Assembly: GCF_022867795.2 (NCBI RefSeq)
Contig: NZ_CP107006.1
Span: 868,001 to 932,000, forward strand
Origin: Chitinophaga horti
GTDB lineage: Bacteria > Bacteroidota > Bacteroidia > Chitinophagales > Chitinophagaceae
Direction of reading: 5' to 3'
DNA: 64,000 nucleotides
Of the stretch, positions 44,905-53,854 are shown in pieces. The position numbers and the translations under genes are program-made. Under the pieces are notes generated by a model. It saw only the letters and a list, made by a program, of their open reading frames with translations, was not told the DNA's origin and searched no databases. The first letter of the stretch is position 1; each line of letters begins with the position of its first letter.

Positions 44905-47112
44905 ATGTTGCAACAAATGCTGAAACGCGCCGTGCTGCCAGCCCTGTTCGTTTTATTACAATTTCGCGCCCACGCCACCGAAGGCATGTGGCTGCCGCAC
45001 CTGCTGTCGAACATGAACGAAAAGGAGATGAAGGGAATGGGCATGAAGATCAATGCGGCAGATATCTACAACGTCAATAAAGGCAGCCTGAAAGATGCCA
45101 TCGTGAGCCTTGGCGGCTTTTGCACCGGCGAACTCATATCTTCTCAAAGCCTGTTGCTCACCAACCACCATTGCGGTTATTCAGCTATACAAAGTCACTC
45201 GTCCGTAGAAAGTAATTACCTCGAGAAAGGCTTCTGGGCAAAGTCCCGGGCGGAAGAGCTGCCTAATAAAGGCCTCTTCGTTACCTTCATCGTACGCATC
45301 GAAGACGTGACCCTGCAGGCTTTGCAAGGTGCCGGCAGAAATACGCCGGAGAAAGACCGCGCGCAGGTCATAGAAGCGAATCTGGCTAAGATCAAGGACA
45401 ACGCGAAGAAAGAAGATTACCAGGATGTAGTGATCAAACCTTTTTACGAGGGCAACCAATACTACCTGTTCGTCACAGAAACTTACCGCGACGTTCGCCT
45501 GGTAGGTGCGCCACCATCTTCCATCGGTAAGTTCGGATCAGACACCGATAACTGGGTTTGGCCCCGCCATACAGGCGATTTTTCGCTGTTTAGGATTTAT
45601 GCCGGGAAAGATAATCGTCCCGCAGAATATTCGGCCGATAATGTGCCTTTAAAGCCTAAACACTTTTTGCCCGTATCGCTCGACGGTATCGCGGAGAACG
45701 ATTTCACGATGGTGTTCGGTTTTCCGGGCCGTACTACGGAGTATCTGCCTTCGCAGGCCGTGAAACTTACCGTAGAGGGACAAGATGTAGCCCGTGTAGC
45801 TATGCGTGATGCAGCGCTGAAGATCATCGACGGTTTTATGCGCCAGGATGAAAAGATCAAAATACAATATGCGGCCAAATACGCCAGCACCGCCAACGCC
45901 TGGAAGAAGTGGATCGGCGAAATGCAGGGCGTGCAGCAAACAAAAGGTATTGAGAAAAGAATCACTTACGAAACGGAATACACCAAACGTCTGAACGCCA
46001 ACACCTCTCTGAAAGAGAAGTACAACGGTGTGCTGGACTCACTTAACACGATTTACCAGGACTTTTCGCCTTACGCCGTTAACCGCGACTACTATTCCGA
46101 ACTGACCCGCAACGTAGAGCTGCTCTCTGTTTCAGATAAGTTGATCAATATGATGAATGAAGTAAGGCAGAAAGGAGAAAGTGAATACCCCGCCCTGCGC
46201 GAAAAGTTTCTTGCCAGCCAGGCTTCGTTCTACAAAGATTTTAGTGCGAAGGTGGATCATGATGTAGCCGCTGCCTTGTTCGACCTTTATTTCACGGCTG
46301 TGCCCTCCCGCTTCATTGGCGGCGAAGCCACACAGATATGGATGGAAACAAATAAAAGCGGTAAACAACTGGCGGATAAGTACTATAGTAATTCCGCACT
46401 CGTGTCGTACGACAAGCTGAAAGCCTTCCTGGATAAACCTTACCGCGATGTGGCCACGGACATATTTAAAGATCCGGTCACACGCATGAGCATTGCCTTG
46501 CGAAATGGCTTTATCGAAAATGTAAATAACCCTGCCGTAGGCATGCAGAACGATATCAACCGCCTGCAACGTATCTACATGCAATCGCAAATGGAAGTGC
46601 TGAACGATCGCCGTTTTTACCCGGATGCAAATAGTACATTACGCATCACTTATGGTAAAGTGAATGGCTATCGCCCAACAGACGCAAAAACGTATGACTT
46701 CATTACCACGCTCGATGGTGTGATGGAAAAATATAAGCCAGGTGATTATGAATTTGACGTGCCGGAAAAACTGCGCACCCTGCATGCACAAAAGGACTAC
46801 GGTCAGTACGGTGCAAACGGCCGTATGCCGGTTTGTTTCATAGCTTCTAACCACACGACTGGCGGTAACTCCGGTAGTCCGGCCCTGGATGCGTATGGCA
46901 ACCTCATTGGCCTCAACTTCGACCGCACCTGGGAGGGTACGATGAGTGATATTAACTACGATGCGTCTATCTGTCGAAATATTATGGTGGACGTACGTTA
47001 TGTGCTGTTCATCATCGACAAGTTTGCCGGTGCCAAACACCTGGTAGATGAAATGAAGCTCGTCCATCCAAAGAAAACAGCGGTGAAAGCCGCTCCCGCG
47101 AAACGGGCATAA
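44905..47112 (+). CDS. S46 family dipeptidyl peptidase (DPP11-like)
   Basis: A 735-residue periplasmic exopeptidase that removes dipeptides from peptide N-termini. The signal peptide runs to about residue 24 (RAHATEGMWLPHLL is the mature start, the usual S46 N-terminus). The chymotrypsin-type triad is seen in LLLTNHHCGYSAIQ (His88/89), DTDNWVWPRHTGDFSLFRIY (Asp) and GGNSGSPALD with Ser656. Arg674, 18 residues after the Ser in LNFDRTWEG, matches the Arg673 that gives P. gingivalis DPP11 its preference for Asp/Glu at P1; DPP7 has Gly there. The middle helical domain (about 290-570) is typical. It helps turn peptides into nutrients. Confidence 0.93.
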   Translation: MLQQMLKRAVLPALFVLLQFRAHATEGMWLPHLLSNMNEKEMKGMGMKINAADIYNVNKGSLKDAIVSLGGFCTGELISSQSLLLTNHHCGYSAIQSHSSVESNYLEKGFWAKSRAEELPNKGLFVTFIVRIEDVTLQALQGAGRNTPEKDRAQVIEANLAKIKDNAKKEDYQDVVIKPFYEGNQYYLFVTETYRDVRLVGAPPSSIGKFGSDTDNWVWPRHTGDFSLFRIYAGKDNRPAEYSADNVPLKPKHFLPVSLDGIAENDFTMVFGFPGRTTEYLPSQAVKLTVEGQDVARVAMRDAALKIIDGFMRQDEKIKIQYAAKYASTANAWKKWIGEMQGVQQTKGIEKRITYETEYTKRLNANTSLKEKYNGVLDSLNTIYQDFSPYAVNRDYYSELTRNVELLSVSDKLINMMNEVRQKGESEYPALREKFLASQASFYKDFSAKVDHDVAAALFDLYFTAVPSRFIGGEATQIWMETNKSGKQLADKYYSNSALVSYDKLKAFLDKPYRDVATDIFKDPVTRMSIALRNGFIENVNNPAVGMQNDINRLQRIYMQSQMEVLNDRRFYPDANSTLRITYGKVNGYRPTDAKTYDFITTLDGVMEKYKPGDYEFDVPEKLRTLHAQKDYGQYGANGRMPVCFIASNHTTGGNSGSPALDAYGNLIGLNFDRTWEGTMSDINYDASICRNIMVDVRYVLFIIDKFAGAKHLVDEMKLVHPKKTAVKAAPAKRA

Positions 47113-47116
47113 AAAC

Positions 47117-47150
47117 AAAGGCCGGGCGATAAACCCGGCCTTTAATTTTT
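47117..47150. terminator. Bidirectional terminator between the S46 and methyltransferase genes
   Basis: AAAGGCCGGG pairs with CCCGGCCTTT around a 7-base loop; T-rich sequence follows to the right (TTTAATTTTTT) and A-rich sequence lies to the left. Confidence 0.8.
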
Positions 47151-48049
47151 TATGCTTGGATTTTACATTCATATACGATCGAACTACACACATCCACGTT
47201 ACGCAGCGCTTTCCGGTAAGAGCGGAACCCGTTCCAGAACCCCTTTACCAGTCCGCTGCCGCCGGATTTATACTTCTCACTTAATAAACTCACATAGAAC
47301 GAATCAAACACCATCGGGTGCTTTTTTACGACTGTAATGCCGTGTGCCAGCAACATTTGCTGCATGGCAGCAGGGGAGAAGTGGTACAGGTGGCGCGGCA
47401 CATCGTAGGCTGCCCAATGTTCACCGTAAATGACTGCATCTTTAGACGTATAGTTTGGGACAGCGATCAGCAACGCGCCGCCGGGTTTTAACACCCTTTT
47501 GATCTGCTCAACGTATCCATGCAGGTTGTGCACATGCTCCATGACATGCCACATCGTCACCACATCAAATTGCGCGGCTTCGATGGTGAACAGTGCCTCT
47601 GAGGGCAATGCCGCCAGTTTGTACAGCGTTTGTGCATTGGCCCGTGCGCCTTCGTCTGGCTCGAGGCAGGTCACCTTCCAGCCGGTTTGTTGCATAAAGT
47701 GAGCAAACGCGCCGGTGCCGGCCCCAATGTCGAGCAGGGAACCCTCTTTCTGCTTGGCTGCGGACTTCACCCAGTTTTGTTTGGATCGGAGGGTGATCTT
47801 ACGCGCACTGTGGTACAGGCGGTTTACTAGTCCTTCCTTCGTTTCGGTATGCGAAATATATTCCTCCGACTTATAATAAGCGCCAATCTGGCTTTCTTCG
47901 GGTATATGCTGCGTGAAACGGCCGGTGCAATGCGCACAATGCCATATTTCAAACGATGATTTTGATACGGTATAATCCACCGCGTTTAACGCGTGGGCGA
48001 TGTGATCGGACCCACATAAGGGACAATATTGATACGAAATAAGGCTCAT
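47150..48049 (-). CDS. Class I SAM-dependent methyltransferase with N-terminal zinc motif
   Basis: A 299-residue protein. The N-terminal segment YCPLCGSDHI with WHCAHCTGRFTQHIPEES is a two-CxxC zinc site common in methyltransferases that act on sugars or polyketide-like intermediates. The SAM domain starts with SLLDIGAGTGAFAHFMQQTGW and has TCLEPDEGARANA, FDVVTMWHVMEHVHNL and RVLKPGGALLIAVPN, the standard Rossmann motifs I to III. Target unknown. It ends by terminator 47117-47150 and is the last gene of the leftward block here. Confidence 0.88.
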   Translation of the reverse strand: MSLISYQYCPLCGSDHIAHALNAVDYTVSKSSFEIWHCAHCTGRFTQHIPEESQIGAYYKSEEYISHTETKEGLVNRLYHSARKITLRSKQNWVKSAAKQKEGSLLDIGAGTGAFAHFMQQTGWKVTCLEPDEGARANAQTLYKLAALPSEALFTIEAAQFDVVTMWHVMEHVHNLHGYVEQIKRVLKPGGALLIAVPNYTSKDAVIYGEHWAAYDVPRHLYHFSPAAMQQMLLAHGITVVKKHPMVFDSFYVSLLSEKYKSGGSGLVKGFWNGFRSYRKALRNVDVCSSIVYECKIQA

Positions 48050-48164
48050 GTTGCTTTGTTCCGGTTTACGCCGGCCGGAGGAAAAGGCCTCCTGGCCGCA
48101 TGCCGGCGAAGTTAAATCTTGAAATCCGTTTTTGGTAAAACGGTTGTTACTTTTTTATGCGTGG

Positions 48165-49712
48165 TTAGCGGTACTCGCCCCACACTTTACGCAGCGTGTC
48201 CGAAATTTCGCCCAGTGTGCAGTAATGCTCTACAGCATCGACTACGAGCGGCATCAGGTTTTCGGTGGTACGGGCGCAGGCTTCAATAGCTGACAGCAAC
48301 TCCTGCACCTTTGCATTGTCGCGGCGGGCGCGCAGCGAGGCGAGCTTTTCTGATTGCAGGCGGCGAATGCTGTCGTCCACCCTAAACACTTCCGGCGCTT
48401 CCTCTGCCTGAACGGTAAACTTGTTCACACCTACGATCACCTTTTCGCCTGTTTCAATTTCTTTCTGGTAGCGATACGCGCTGCGGGCGATTTCGTCCTG
48501 GATAAATCCCTGTTCGATCGCGCTCACCGCACCACCCATTGCATCTATCTTATCGATCAGCAGTTGCGCCTGGGCCTCCACTTCGTTGGTGAGTGCTTCG
48601 ACATAGAAAGATCCGGCGAGCGGGTCTACTGCGTCTGCGACACCACTTTCGTAACCTACGATCTGCTGGGTACGCAGGGCGATGCGGGCGGCAGCTTCCG
48701 TCGGTAGCGACAAGGCTTCGTCGTAGCCATTGGTGTGCAAAGACTGCGTACCGCCTAACGTAGCGGCCATCGTTTGAATCGCCACCCGTACAATATTGTT
48801 ATGTGGCTGCTGCGCCGTGAGCGTACTGCCACCGGTTTGAGTATGAAAACGGAGCATCTGTGCTTTGGGATCGGTAGCCCCCAGTTCCTTTGTGATGTTC
48901 GCCCACATGCGGCGGGCAGCACGGAATTTGGCTACTTCCTCAAAAAGATGGTTATGCGCGTTAAAGAAGAAGGAGAGGCGTTTGGCGAATACGTTTATTT
49001 CTAATCCCTTGTCGATCGCCGCTTTCAGGTAGGCTTTGCCGTTGGAGAGCGTAAACGCCAGTTCCTGCACGGCATTAGCACCTGCTTCGCGGATGTGATA
49101 ACCGGAGATGGAAATCGTATTCCACTTCGGCACTTCCCGGCTGCAGTAATCGAATATGTCTGTAATTACCCGCATTGAGGGCTGGGGCGGGTAGATGAAC
49201 GTACCGCGTGCGGCATATTCTTTCAAGATATCATTTTGTATTGTGCCGGATATCTTTTTCAGATCGGCCCCCTGTCTTTTCGCCAATGCAATGTAAAGCG
49301 CGAGCAGGATGAAGCCCGTGGCATTGATCGTCATCGATGTGGAAATATTTTCCAGCGAGATGTCTTTGAACAGGATTTCCATATCCTCGAGTGAATCGAT
49401 GGCCACACCAACTTTACCTACTTCACCTTCCGCCATGGCATGATCGCTGTCGTACCCAATCTGCGTGGGCAGGTCAAAGGCCACACTTAATCCCATTACG
49501 CCCTGGCTCAGCAGGTAGTGGTAGCGCCGGTTACTTTCTTCCGCCGTACTGAAACCTGCGTACTGGCGCATGGTCCACAGTTTGTCGCGGTACATGCTGG
49601 CATGCACACCACGCGTAAAAGGAAACTCGCCGGGCGTTTCCGTCATCGGTACCGGGGTAGTATATACCGGCTGAATAACTATGCCGGAATCCGTTTTGAT
49701 CTGTTTGTCCAT
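48165..49712 (-). CDS. Methylmalonyl-CoA mutase family, catalytic subunit without cobalamin domain
   Basis: A 515-residue (beta/alpha)8 mutase chain. [20 protein letters not shown] leads into [20 protein letters not shown] and [51 protein letters not shown] and [18 protein letters not shown] follow. Tyr51 in RQYAGF corresponds to the Tyr of methylmalonyl-CoA mutase, where isobutyryl-CoA mutase has Phe, so methylmalonyl-CoA is the likelier substrate. The chain stops after the barrel and lacks the DxHxxG cobalamin-binding domain, so a separate small subunit is required. None is in the window. Role: interconversion of succinyl-CoA and methylmalonyl-CoA. Confidence 0.88.
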   Translation of the reverse strand: MDKQIKTDSGIVIQPVYTTPVPMTETPGEFPFTRGVHASMYRDKLWTMRQYAGFSTAEESNRRYHYLLSQGVMGLSVAFDLPTQIGYDSDHAMAEGEVGKVGVAIDSLEDMEILFKDISLENISTSMTINATGFILLALYIALAKRQGADLKKISGTIQNDILKEYAARGTFIYPPQPSMRVITDIFDYCSREVPKWNTISISGYHIREAGANAVQELAFTLSNGKAYLKAAIDKGLEINVFAKRLSFFFNAHNHLFEEVAKFRAARRMWANITKELGATDPKAQMLRFHTQTGGSTLTAQQPHNNIVRVAIQTMAATLGGTQSLHTNGYDEALSLPTEAAARIALRTQQIVGYESGVADAVDPLAGSFYVEALTNEVEAQAQLLIDKIDAMGGAVSAIEQGFIQDEIARSAYRYQKEIETGEKVIVGVNKFTVQAEEAPEVFRVDDSIRRLQSEKLASLRARRDNAKVQELLSAIEACARTTENLMPLVVDAVEHYCTLGEISDTLRKVWGEYR

Positions 49713-49889
49713 ATTGGTAAGGTGGTTACAATGTTACGATATTTTCAGGCAATCGTTCAGGGGTACGGAAAGATACATATTACACACAAACGGCACAATA
49801 CACTTCGATAGATACGGCACAGTTTATGAGCCGTTAACATTCAGTTTAAATAAGAACCAATAATTTGTGGTAAAATCCGAAGTCTGGCT

Positions 49890-50813
49890 ATGATCAACTA
49901 CCTGCTGTTATCTATTACCATTATCCTGGCCCTTTACAGTTTGCTGCTGGCGTATACAGCCTCCCGCAAACCTTTGCCCGATGCCGGTTTTCAGGCTGCC
50001 CTATCGCTGGCGCTGGCGTTATTTATCTATCTCTATGGCACTTGGGTTTATCTCAGTATTTATGCGCGTTATGCATTTGGTATCCTGTACATCATGCTGG
50101 CCGCGTATGCATTACTCCGCCGGCGGCGTGATCAGCCCTCCGGTAAGCGACTGGCGCTCTGGCGGCGCATCAGCCTTAGCTTTTTTACGATAACGATGCT
50201 GATACTGACTGTGCTTTATTTCACCGGTACCACCGGCAAACCCGATACGGTAAACCTCGGCTTCCCGTTTAAGACGGGCCGCTACTTTGTGTTACAGGGC
50301 GGTAAAGGTCTGCCGAGCAACTTTTTTCATTTCAGCATCCGTGGAGCCATTTATGCAATGGACATCGTGCAGCTGAACAAATACGGTGGCCGCGCCAACA
50401 GTGTATTTTCCCGCAACCTGGAGGACTATGCCATTTTCGGCGATACGGTGTTCAGTCCCTGCTCCGGCCGGGTAGTGCGTGCCGAAACGGACAATCCGGA
50501 TAATATTCCGCCCAACATGCAGCGCGGTCCCAAGAATACGAATATGGTCGTGATCGAAACGGAGGAATACACCGTATTTCTTGCCCATCTTAAACGGGGC
50601 AGTGTAAAGGTAAAAGAAGGCGATATGATCCAGAAGGGCCAACCCCTTGGCGCTGTAGGCAACTCCGGCTTCAGCGCGGAGCCGCACCTGCATATCCAGG
50701 TGCATGCAAAGGAGGGCGACAAGCCCTGGTACCAGTCAAAGCCGCTGTACATCCTGTTTAACGGCCGCGGGTATCTGTTTAACGAAGTGATTAACGCGAG
50801 AAAAGGATATTAA
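49890..50813 (+). CDS. M23 family peptidase with membrane anchor
   Basis: A 307-residue protein with about four N-terminal membrane helices (residues 2-110, for example YLLLSITIILALYSLLLAYT) and a periplasmic LytM-like zinc peptidase domain. The family signature is visible as FSIRGAIYAMDIV with the metal-binding Asp, SPCSGRVV, NMVVIETEEYTVFLAHLKRG, KVKEGDMIQKGQPLGAVGNSG and EPHLHIQVH with the HxH ligand pair. Relatives cut cell wall cross-links or act as regulators. The final residues LFNEVINARK are repeated in a second reading downstream (see findings). Confidence 0.85.
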   Translation: MINYLLLSITIILALYSLLLAYTASRKPLPDAGFQAALSLALALFIYLYGTWVYLSIYARYAFGILYIMLAAYALLRRRRDQPSGKRLALWRRISLSFFTITMLILTVLYFTGTTGKPDTVNLGFPFKTGRYFVLQGGKGLPSNFFHFSIRGAIYAMDIVQLNKYGGRANSVFSRNLEDYAIFGDTVFSPCSGRVVRAETDNPDNIPPNMQRGPKNTNMVVIETEEYTVFLAHLKRGSVKVKEGDMIQKGQPLGAVGNSGFSAEPHLHIQVHAKEGDKPWYQSKPLYILFNGRGYLFNEVINARKGY

Positions 50814-50868
50814 ACGAGGTGAATGGCCTCGTAAATCTTTTCAATCCAGTAATAAACGCGAGAAAACG

Positions 50869-50901
50869 ACGAAGCCTGCATGGATCACATGCAGGCTTCG
50901 T
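50869..50901 (-). terminator. Terminator hairpin of the DUF-type membrane gene at 50918
   Basis: ACGAAGCCTGCATG (50869-50882) and CATGCAGGCTTCGT (50888-50901) pair perfectly over 14 bp around GATCA. On the minus strand it is followed by CGTTTTCTCG, so it mainly serves the leftward gene. Confidence 0.75.
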
Positions 50902-50917
50902 TATTGAGAGACGTTGT

Positions 50918-51448
50918 TTACATAATCTTCTTCGCTTCCGCGCTGATGATTCTCGCTGCAATGTCCGCAGGCGATTCGCCGCTTTGCAGGAACACTTCCA
51001 GGATGCCTTTGTTCAGTTCTTTACCCGATGCGTCGGCAGGCAGTTTGGAAGCCACCTGTATGATGATGGATATCAACTGTTCTTTCACGGTTTTAACGGC
51101 TTCCCAGGCCTCGGCGGATACATAGATCTGCTGGGAGATATTATGCTCAAATTCGGCTTTAATCGTTTGAATAAGGCCAACCTGCATGTCGCTCACCGTA
51201 AGACCAGGTTGCGATACGCGGGTAATCAGGCTTTGGGGCGTGATGCGCTCTACATATAACACAATACGTTCGTAGGCCTGCAACTGCAATGGCAATGCGG
51301 CATTGCTGGATGGTGTTGCCGGGGGCTGGCTGCCTGCCAGTGACTTTTCTTTTTCTTTTTTGATCAGATCTTTGATCGTAGAATAAATAATGACAGCTGC
51401 GCCTATGATCAGTACTGCGTACAGTAACTGTGAATTAGAAATGGACAT
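50918..51448 (-). CDS. Small membrane protein of unknown function
   Basis: A 176-residue protein from the ATG at 51448. The frame is open to 51481, but a -7 box TATGTTTG at 51482-51475 makes 51448 the sensible start. It begins MSISNSQLLYAVLIIGAAVI, a single N-terminal membrane helix, then a charged linker (IKKEKEKSLAGSQPPATPSS) and a cytoplasmic helical domain of about 120 residues (LQLQAYERIVLYVERITPQS, LIQTIKAEFEHNISQQIYVS, AVKTVKEQLISIIIQVASKL). I do not recognise it beyond being a common Bacteroidota type. It follows the serine dehydratase gene. Confidence 0.75.
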   Translation of the reverse strand: MSISNSQLLYAVLIIGAAVIIYSTIKDLIKKEKEKSLAGSQPPATPSSNAALPLQLQAYERIVLYVERITPQSLITRVSQPGLTVSDMQVGLIQTIKAEFEHNISQQIYVSAEAWEAVKTVKEQLISIIIQVASKLPADASGKELNKGILEVFLQSGESPADIAARIISAEAKKIM

Positions 51449-51474
51449 GAATGTATATGGTTTTATATCGCGCA

Positions 51475-51482
51475 CAAACATA
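51475..51482 (-). promoter_or_regulatory. -7 box TATGTTTG of the membrane protein gene at 50918
   Basis: The minus strand reads TATGTTTG at 51482-51475, 26 bases before the ATG at 51448; it lies on top of the alternative start at 51481 and so decides the start. Confidence 0.45.
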
Positions 51483-51540
51483 GTAATTAATTATTATGTT
51501 TTTAGCACTTATCCTGAATGATAAAGAAAATATTTTTCGT

Positions 51541-52968
51541 TTAACACTCTGGTAAACTGATCGGTATGTTCACCGCCAGGCCGCCATCGGAGGTTTCTTT
51601 GTACTTCGAGTTCATGTCCTGCGCCGTATCCCACATGGTTTTCACCACGGCATCCAGCGATACTTTAGCCAGTTCCGGGTTACTTTGCAGAGCGAGTTGC
51701 GAGGCGGTAATGGCCTTAATCGCTCCCATGGTATTTCTTTCGATGCAGGGCACCTGTACCAATCCGCCGATGGGATCGCAGGTTAAACCGAGGTGGTGTT
51801 CCATCGCGATCTCTGCCGCCATTAGTACCTGCCGTTGCGAGCCGCCCAGGCATTCTGTAAGCGCTGCTGCGGCCATGGCCGACGATACGCCGATCTCCGC
51901 CTGGCAGCCGCCCATCGCAGCTGAAATGGTAGAGCGTTTTTTAAAGATGCTGCCGATTTCGGAGGCGGTCAGCACGAAACGCATGATCTTATCTTCCTCG
52001 TATCCGTCGCAGAAGGTGATGTAGTATTGTAAAACTGCCGGTATCACGCCGGCCGCGCCATTGGTAGGCGCCGTCACCACGCGACCGAACGAAGCGTTTT
52101 CTTCGTTCACCGCCAGGGCGAAACAGCTTACCCAGTCAAGTGTATAGGCAAAATGACTGCCGCCCTCGCGGATGGCTTTTACCCAGCTATCGTAGTCGTT
52201 ATAGGTACGGCCTTTCAGCAGCCTGGTATTGAGTGCGGCCGCCCTGCGCGCAACTTTTAGTCCGCCAGGCAGCTCGCCGGATGTATGCGAACCCCTGTAA
52301 ATACAGGCTTTCATCACTTCCCAGATGTTCATCACTCCTTTGCGGGTCGCTTCTTCCGATCGCCAGGCCAGTTCGTTCTCCATCACCACTTCCGAAATGG
52401 AGTACCCGGTTTTGATACACCATTGCAGCAACTGCCGCGCGGTGTCGATCGGGAAGGGGAGGTCTACCTGCTGTCCGCCGGCATTACCTTCGCCCTCTTT
52501 TACGACAAAACCACCGCCGATCGAGTAGTAAGTAGAAGCGGTCTGGTCGCCGTTATTAAACGTTACCAGGAAGGTCAGCGCGTTCGGGTGAAACGGCAGC
52601 GATTCCTCGTACAGGAAGTCGATATCTGTTACCGGGTCAAAATCTATTTCGTGTTTACCCGCCAGCACCAGCTTTTTCGTACGGCGGATGTCGTTAATTT
52701 TCGGGGTAATGTTGTTCACATCGAACGTAACCGGGTCGTCGCCGGCCAGGCCGAGTTGTACTGCCACGTCTGTACCATGCCCATAGCCGGTTTTGGCCAG
52801 GGAGCCATACAGTAATACGGTCACATGGGTAATATCGGATAGCTGGCGCTCCGCTTCCAGTTCGTGCAAAAACCGCATGGCAGCACGCCATGGGCCTAAA
52901 GTATGTGAGCTGGATGGTCCTACGCCAATCTTAAAAATGTCGAAAACGGAAATGCACTCGTGCGCCAC
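51541..52968 (-). CDS. sdaA: L-serine ammonia-lyase, iron-sulfur dependent, single chain
   Basis: About 475 residues from the GTG at 52968 ([10 protein letters not shown]). The frame is open to a TTG at 52989, but a -7 box TACTTTTG at 52994-52987 overlaps that codon, so the GTG is favoured. It converts L-serine to pyruvate and ammonia with a 4Fe-4S cluster. The beta domain begins [21 protein letters not shown]. The alpha domain has [30 protein letters not shown] and [19 protein letters not shown], supplying the conserved cysteines. Both halves are in one chain, as in E. coli SdaA. The neighbouring gene at 50918 is on the same strand. Confidence 0.93.
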   Translation of the reverse strand: MAHECISVFDIFKIGVGPSSSHTLGPWRAAMRFLHELEAERQLSDITHVTVLLYGSLAKTGYGHGTDVAVQLGLAGDDPVTFDVNNITPKINDIRRTKKLVLAGKHEIDFDPVTDIDFLYEESLPFHPNALTFLVTFNNGDQTASTYYSIGGGFVVKEGEGNAGGQQVDLPFPIDTARQLLQWCIKTGYSISEVVMENELAWRSEEATRKGVMNIWEVMKACIYRGSHTSGELPGGLKVARRAAALNTRLLKGRTYNDYDSWVKAIREGGSHFAYTLDWVSCFALAVNEENASFGRVVTAPTNGAAGVIPAVLQYYITFCDGYEEDKIMRFVLTASEIGSIFKKRSTISAAMGGCQAEIGVSSAMAAAALTECLGGSQRQVLMAAEIAMEHHLGLTCDPIGGLVQVPCIERNTMGAIKAITASQLALQSNPELAKVSLDAVVKTMWDTAQDMNSKYKETSDGGLAVNIPISLPEC

Positions 52969-52986
52969 AGAAAAGAGTTTAATAGT

Positions 52987-52994
52987 CAAAAGTA
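52987..52994 (-). promoter_or_regulatory. -7 box TACTTTTG upstream of the serine dehydratase gene
   Basis: TACTTTTG on the minus strand at 52994-52987, 18 bases before the GTG at 52968. A -33 TTG is not clear. Confidence 0.4.
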
Positions 52995-53097
52995 ACGAAA
53001 GATCGGCGATGCACAGTGCCGGTCATCGCTGTAAATGACATCTGCGTGAGAAACTTAATATGGAACGGGCATCGTCTCGCTGTTCATCCGCCTCTCC

Positions 53098-53202
53098 CGT
53101 CATGGCGAACGCGAGCGAAGCGACCCTCCGCTTTAGTCTTCGCTTCGATGATTTAGCCTGGAGGCTTGGGCGTAGGGTCGCTTCATTTCATTCGCGATGA
53201 CG
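53098..53202. repeat. Imperfect long palindrome, REP-like intergenic repeat
   Basis: The left arm 53098-53127 (ends GAAGCGACCCT) and right arm 53174-53202 (starts AGGGTCGCTTC) are near reverse complements over about 30 bases, with CGTCAT/ATGACG at the outer ends, around a 46-base centre. There is no gene in 52990-53318; this palindrome and the two tandem repeats that follow account for most of it. Confidence 0.6.
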
Positions 53203-53205
53203 ATA

Positions 53206-53318
53206 AAGGCATAAGAGAAAGCGCCCCTTCCAGAGACGCTTTCTCTTATGTTATAAAGATGAAGGCATAAAAAAAGCACCTCCTTCCGGAAGCGCTTTCT
53301 CTTATCTTATAAAGCAAC
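53206..53318 (-). repeat. Two tandem 56-bp units, each with a terminator-like hairpin
   Basis: Units at 53206-53261 and 53262-53317 both start AAGGCATAA and end CTTTCTCTTAT-TTATAAAG. In the first, AAGAGAAAGCG pairs with CGCTTTCTCTT. The second is A-rich on its left arm (seven A), giving a T-run on the minus strand just after the FKBP stop at 53319. Confidence 0.6.
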
Positions 53319-53819
53319 TTAGTTGATATAAACCTCCACCAGCTTCATCCTGAAATACAACACGGAGTTAGCAGGGATCTTTTCGGAAGCACTTCTACCA
53401 TATGCTAGCCCGGAGGGGATCAGCATTTCCAGCTCGCCGCCCTGGGTGGTTTTACGCAAACCGTACTGCCAGCCACGGATCAGGTTCATCAGCATCGCGC
53501 CGCCAAGGGTGCTGGTAGAGTCGCCTGTGCCATCGAAGGTGGTGCCGTTCAGCAGTTTACCAACGTAAGATACTTTCATTTTGGAGGTCAGTTTCATGGT
53601 GTCGGTGCCGGTACCATGTGTAACGATTTTGTAATACAGACCGGTGGTGTCGCGTACCATGCCGGTAATATTTGCGGTGTCGATGTAATGTTTAATGATC
53701 TCTTCATCCTTCGCAGCCTGTTTTGCCGCATCATAGCTTTCTTTTTCGTCTTTCTTACAAGCTGTTGCCAAAACCACGAGCAATACTGCAGCCAGGCCTA
53801 AAAGGTGTTTCATCTTCAT
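53319..53819 (-). CDS. FKBP-type peptidyl-prolyl isomerase lipoprotein
   Basis: A 166-residue lipoprotein (MKMKHLLGLAAVLLVVLATACKK; lipidated Cys21). A helical linker (residues 25-50) precedes the FKBP domain. The active-site signature residues of FKBP12 are kept: FDG (Phe-Asp), GWQYGLRKTTQGG with Trp, and LAYG with Tyr, followed by IPANSVLYFRMKLVEV. It folds proteins by proline isomerisation outside the inner membrane. It is the second of two tandem FKBP genes and follows the other on the same strand by a 35-base gap. Confidence 0.93.
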   Translation of the reverse strand: MKMKHLLGLAAVLLVVLATACKKDEKESYDAAKQAAKDEEIIKHYIDTANITGMVRDTTGLYYKIVTHGTGTDTMKLTSKMKVSYVGKLLNGTTFDGTGDSTSTLGGAMLMNLIRGWQYGLRKTTQGGELEMLIPSGLAYGRSASEKIPANSVLYFRMKLVEVYIN

Positions 53820-53854
53820 GTGTACGTTATTGAAATATAAAAGTAACGAATTGA

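Noticed and set aside
52990..53318. Small RNA or tRNA in the repeat-rich gap
   Set aside because: The folds are explained by the palindrome and the terminator units; no tRNA-like cloverleaf.
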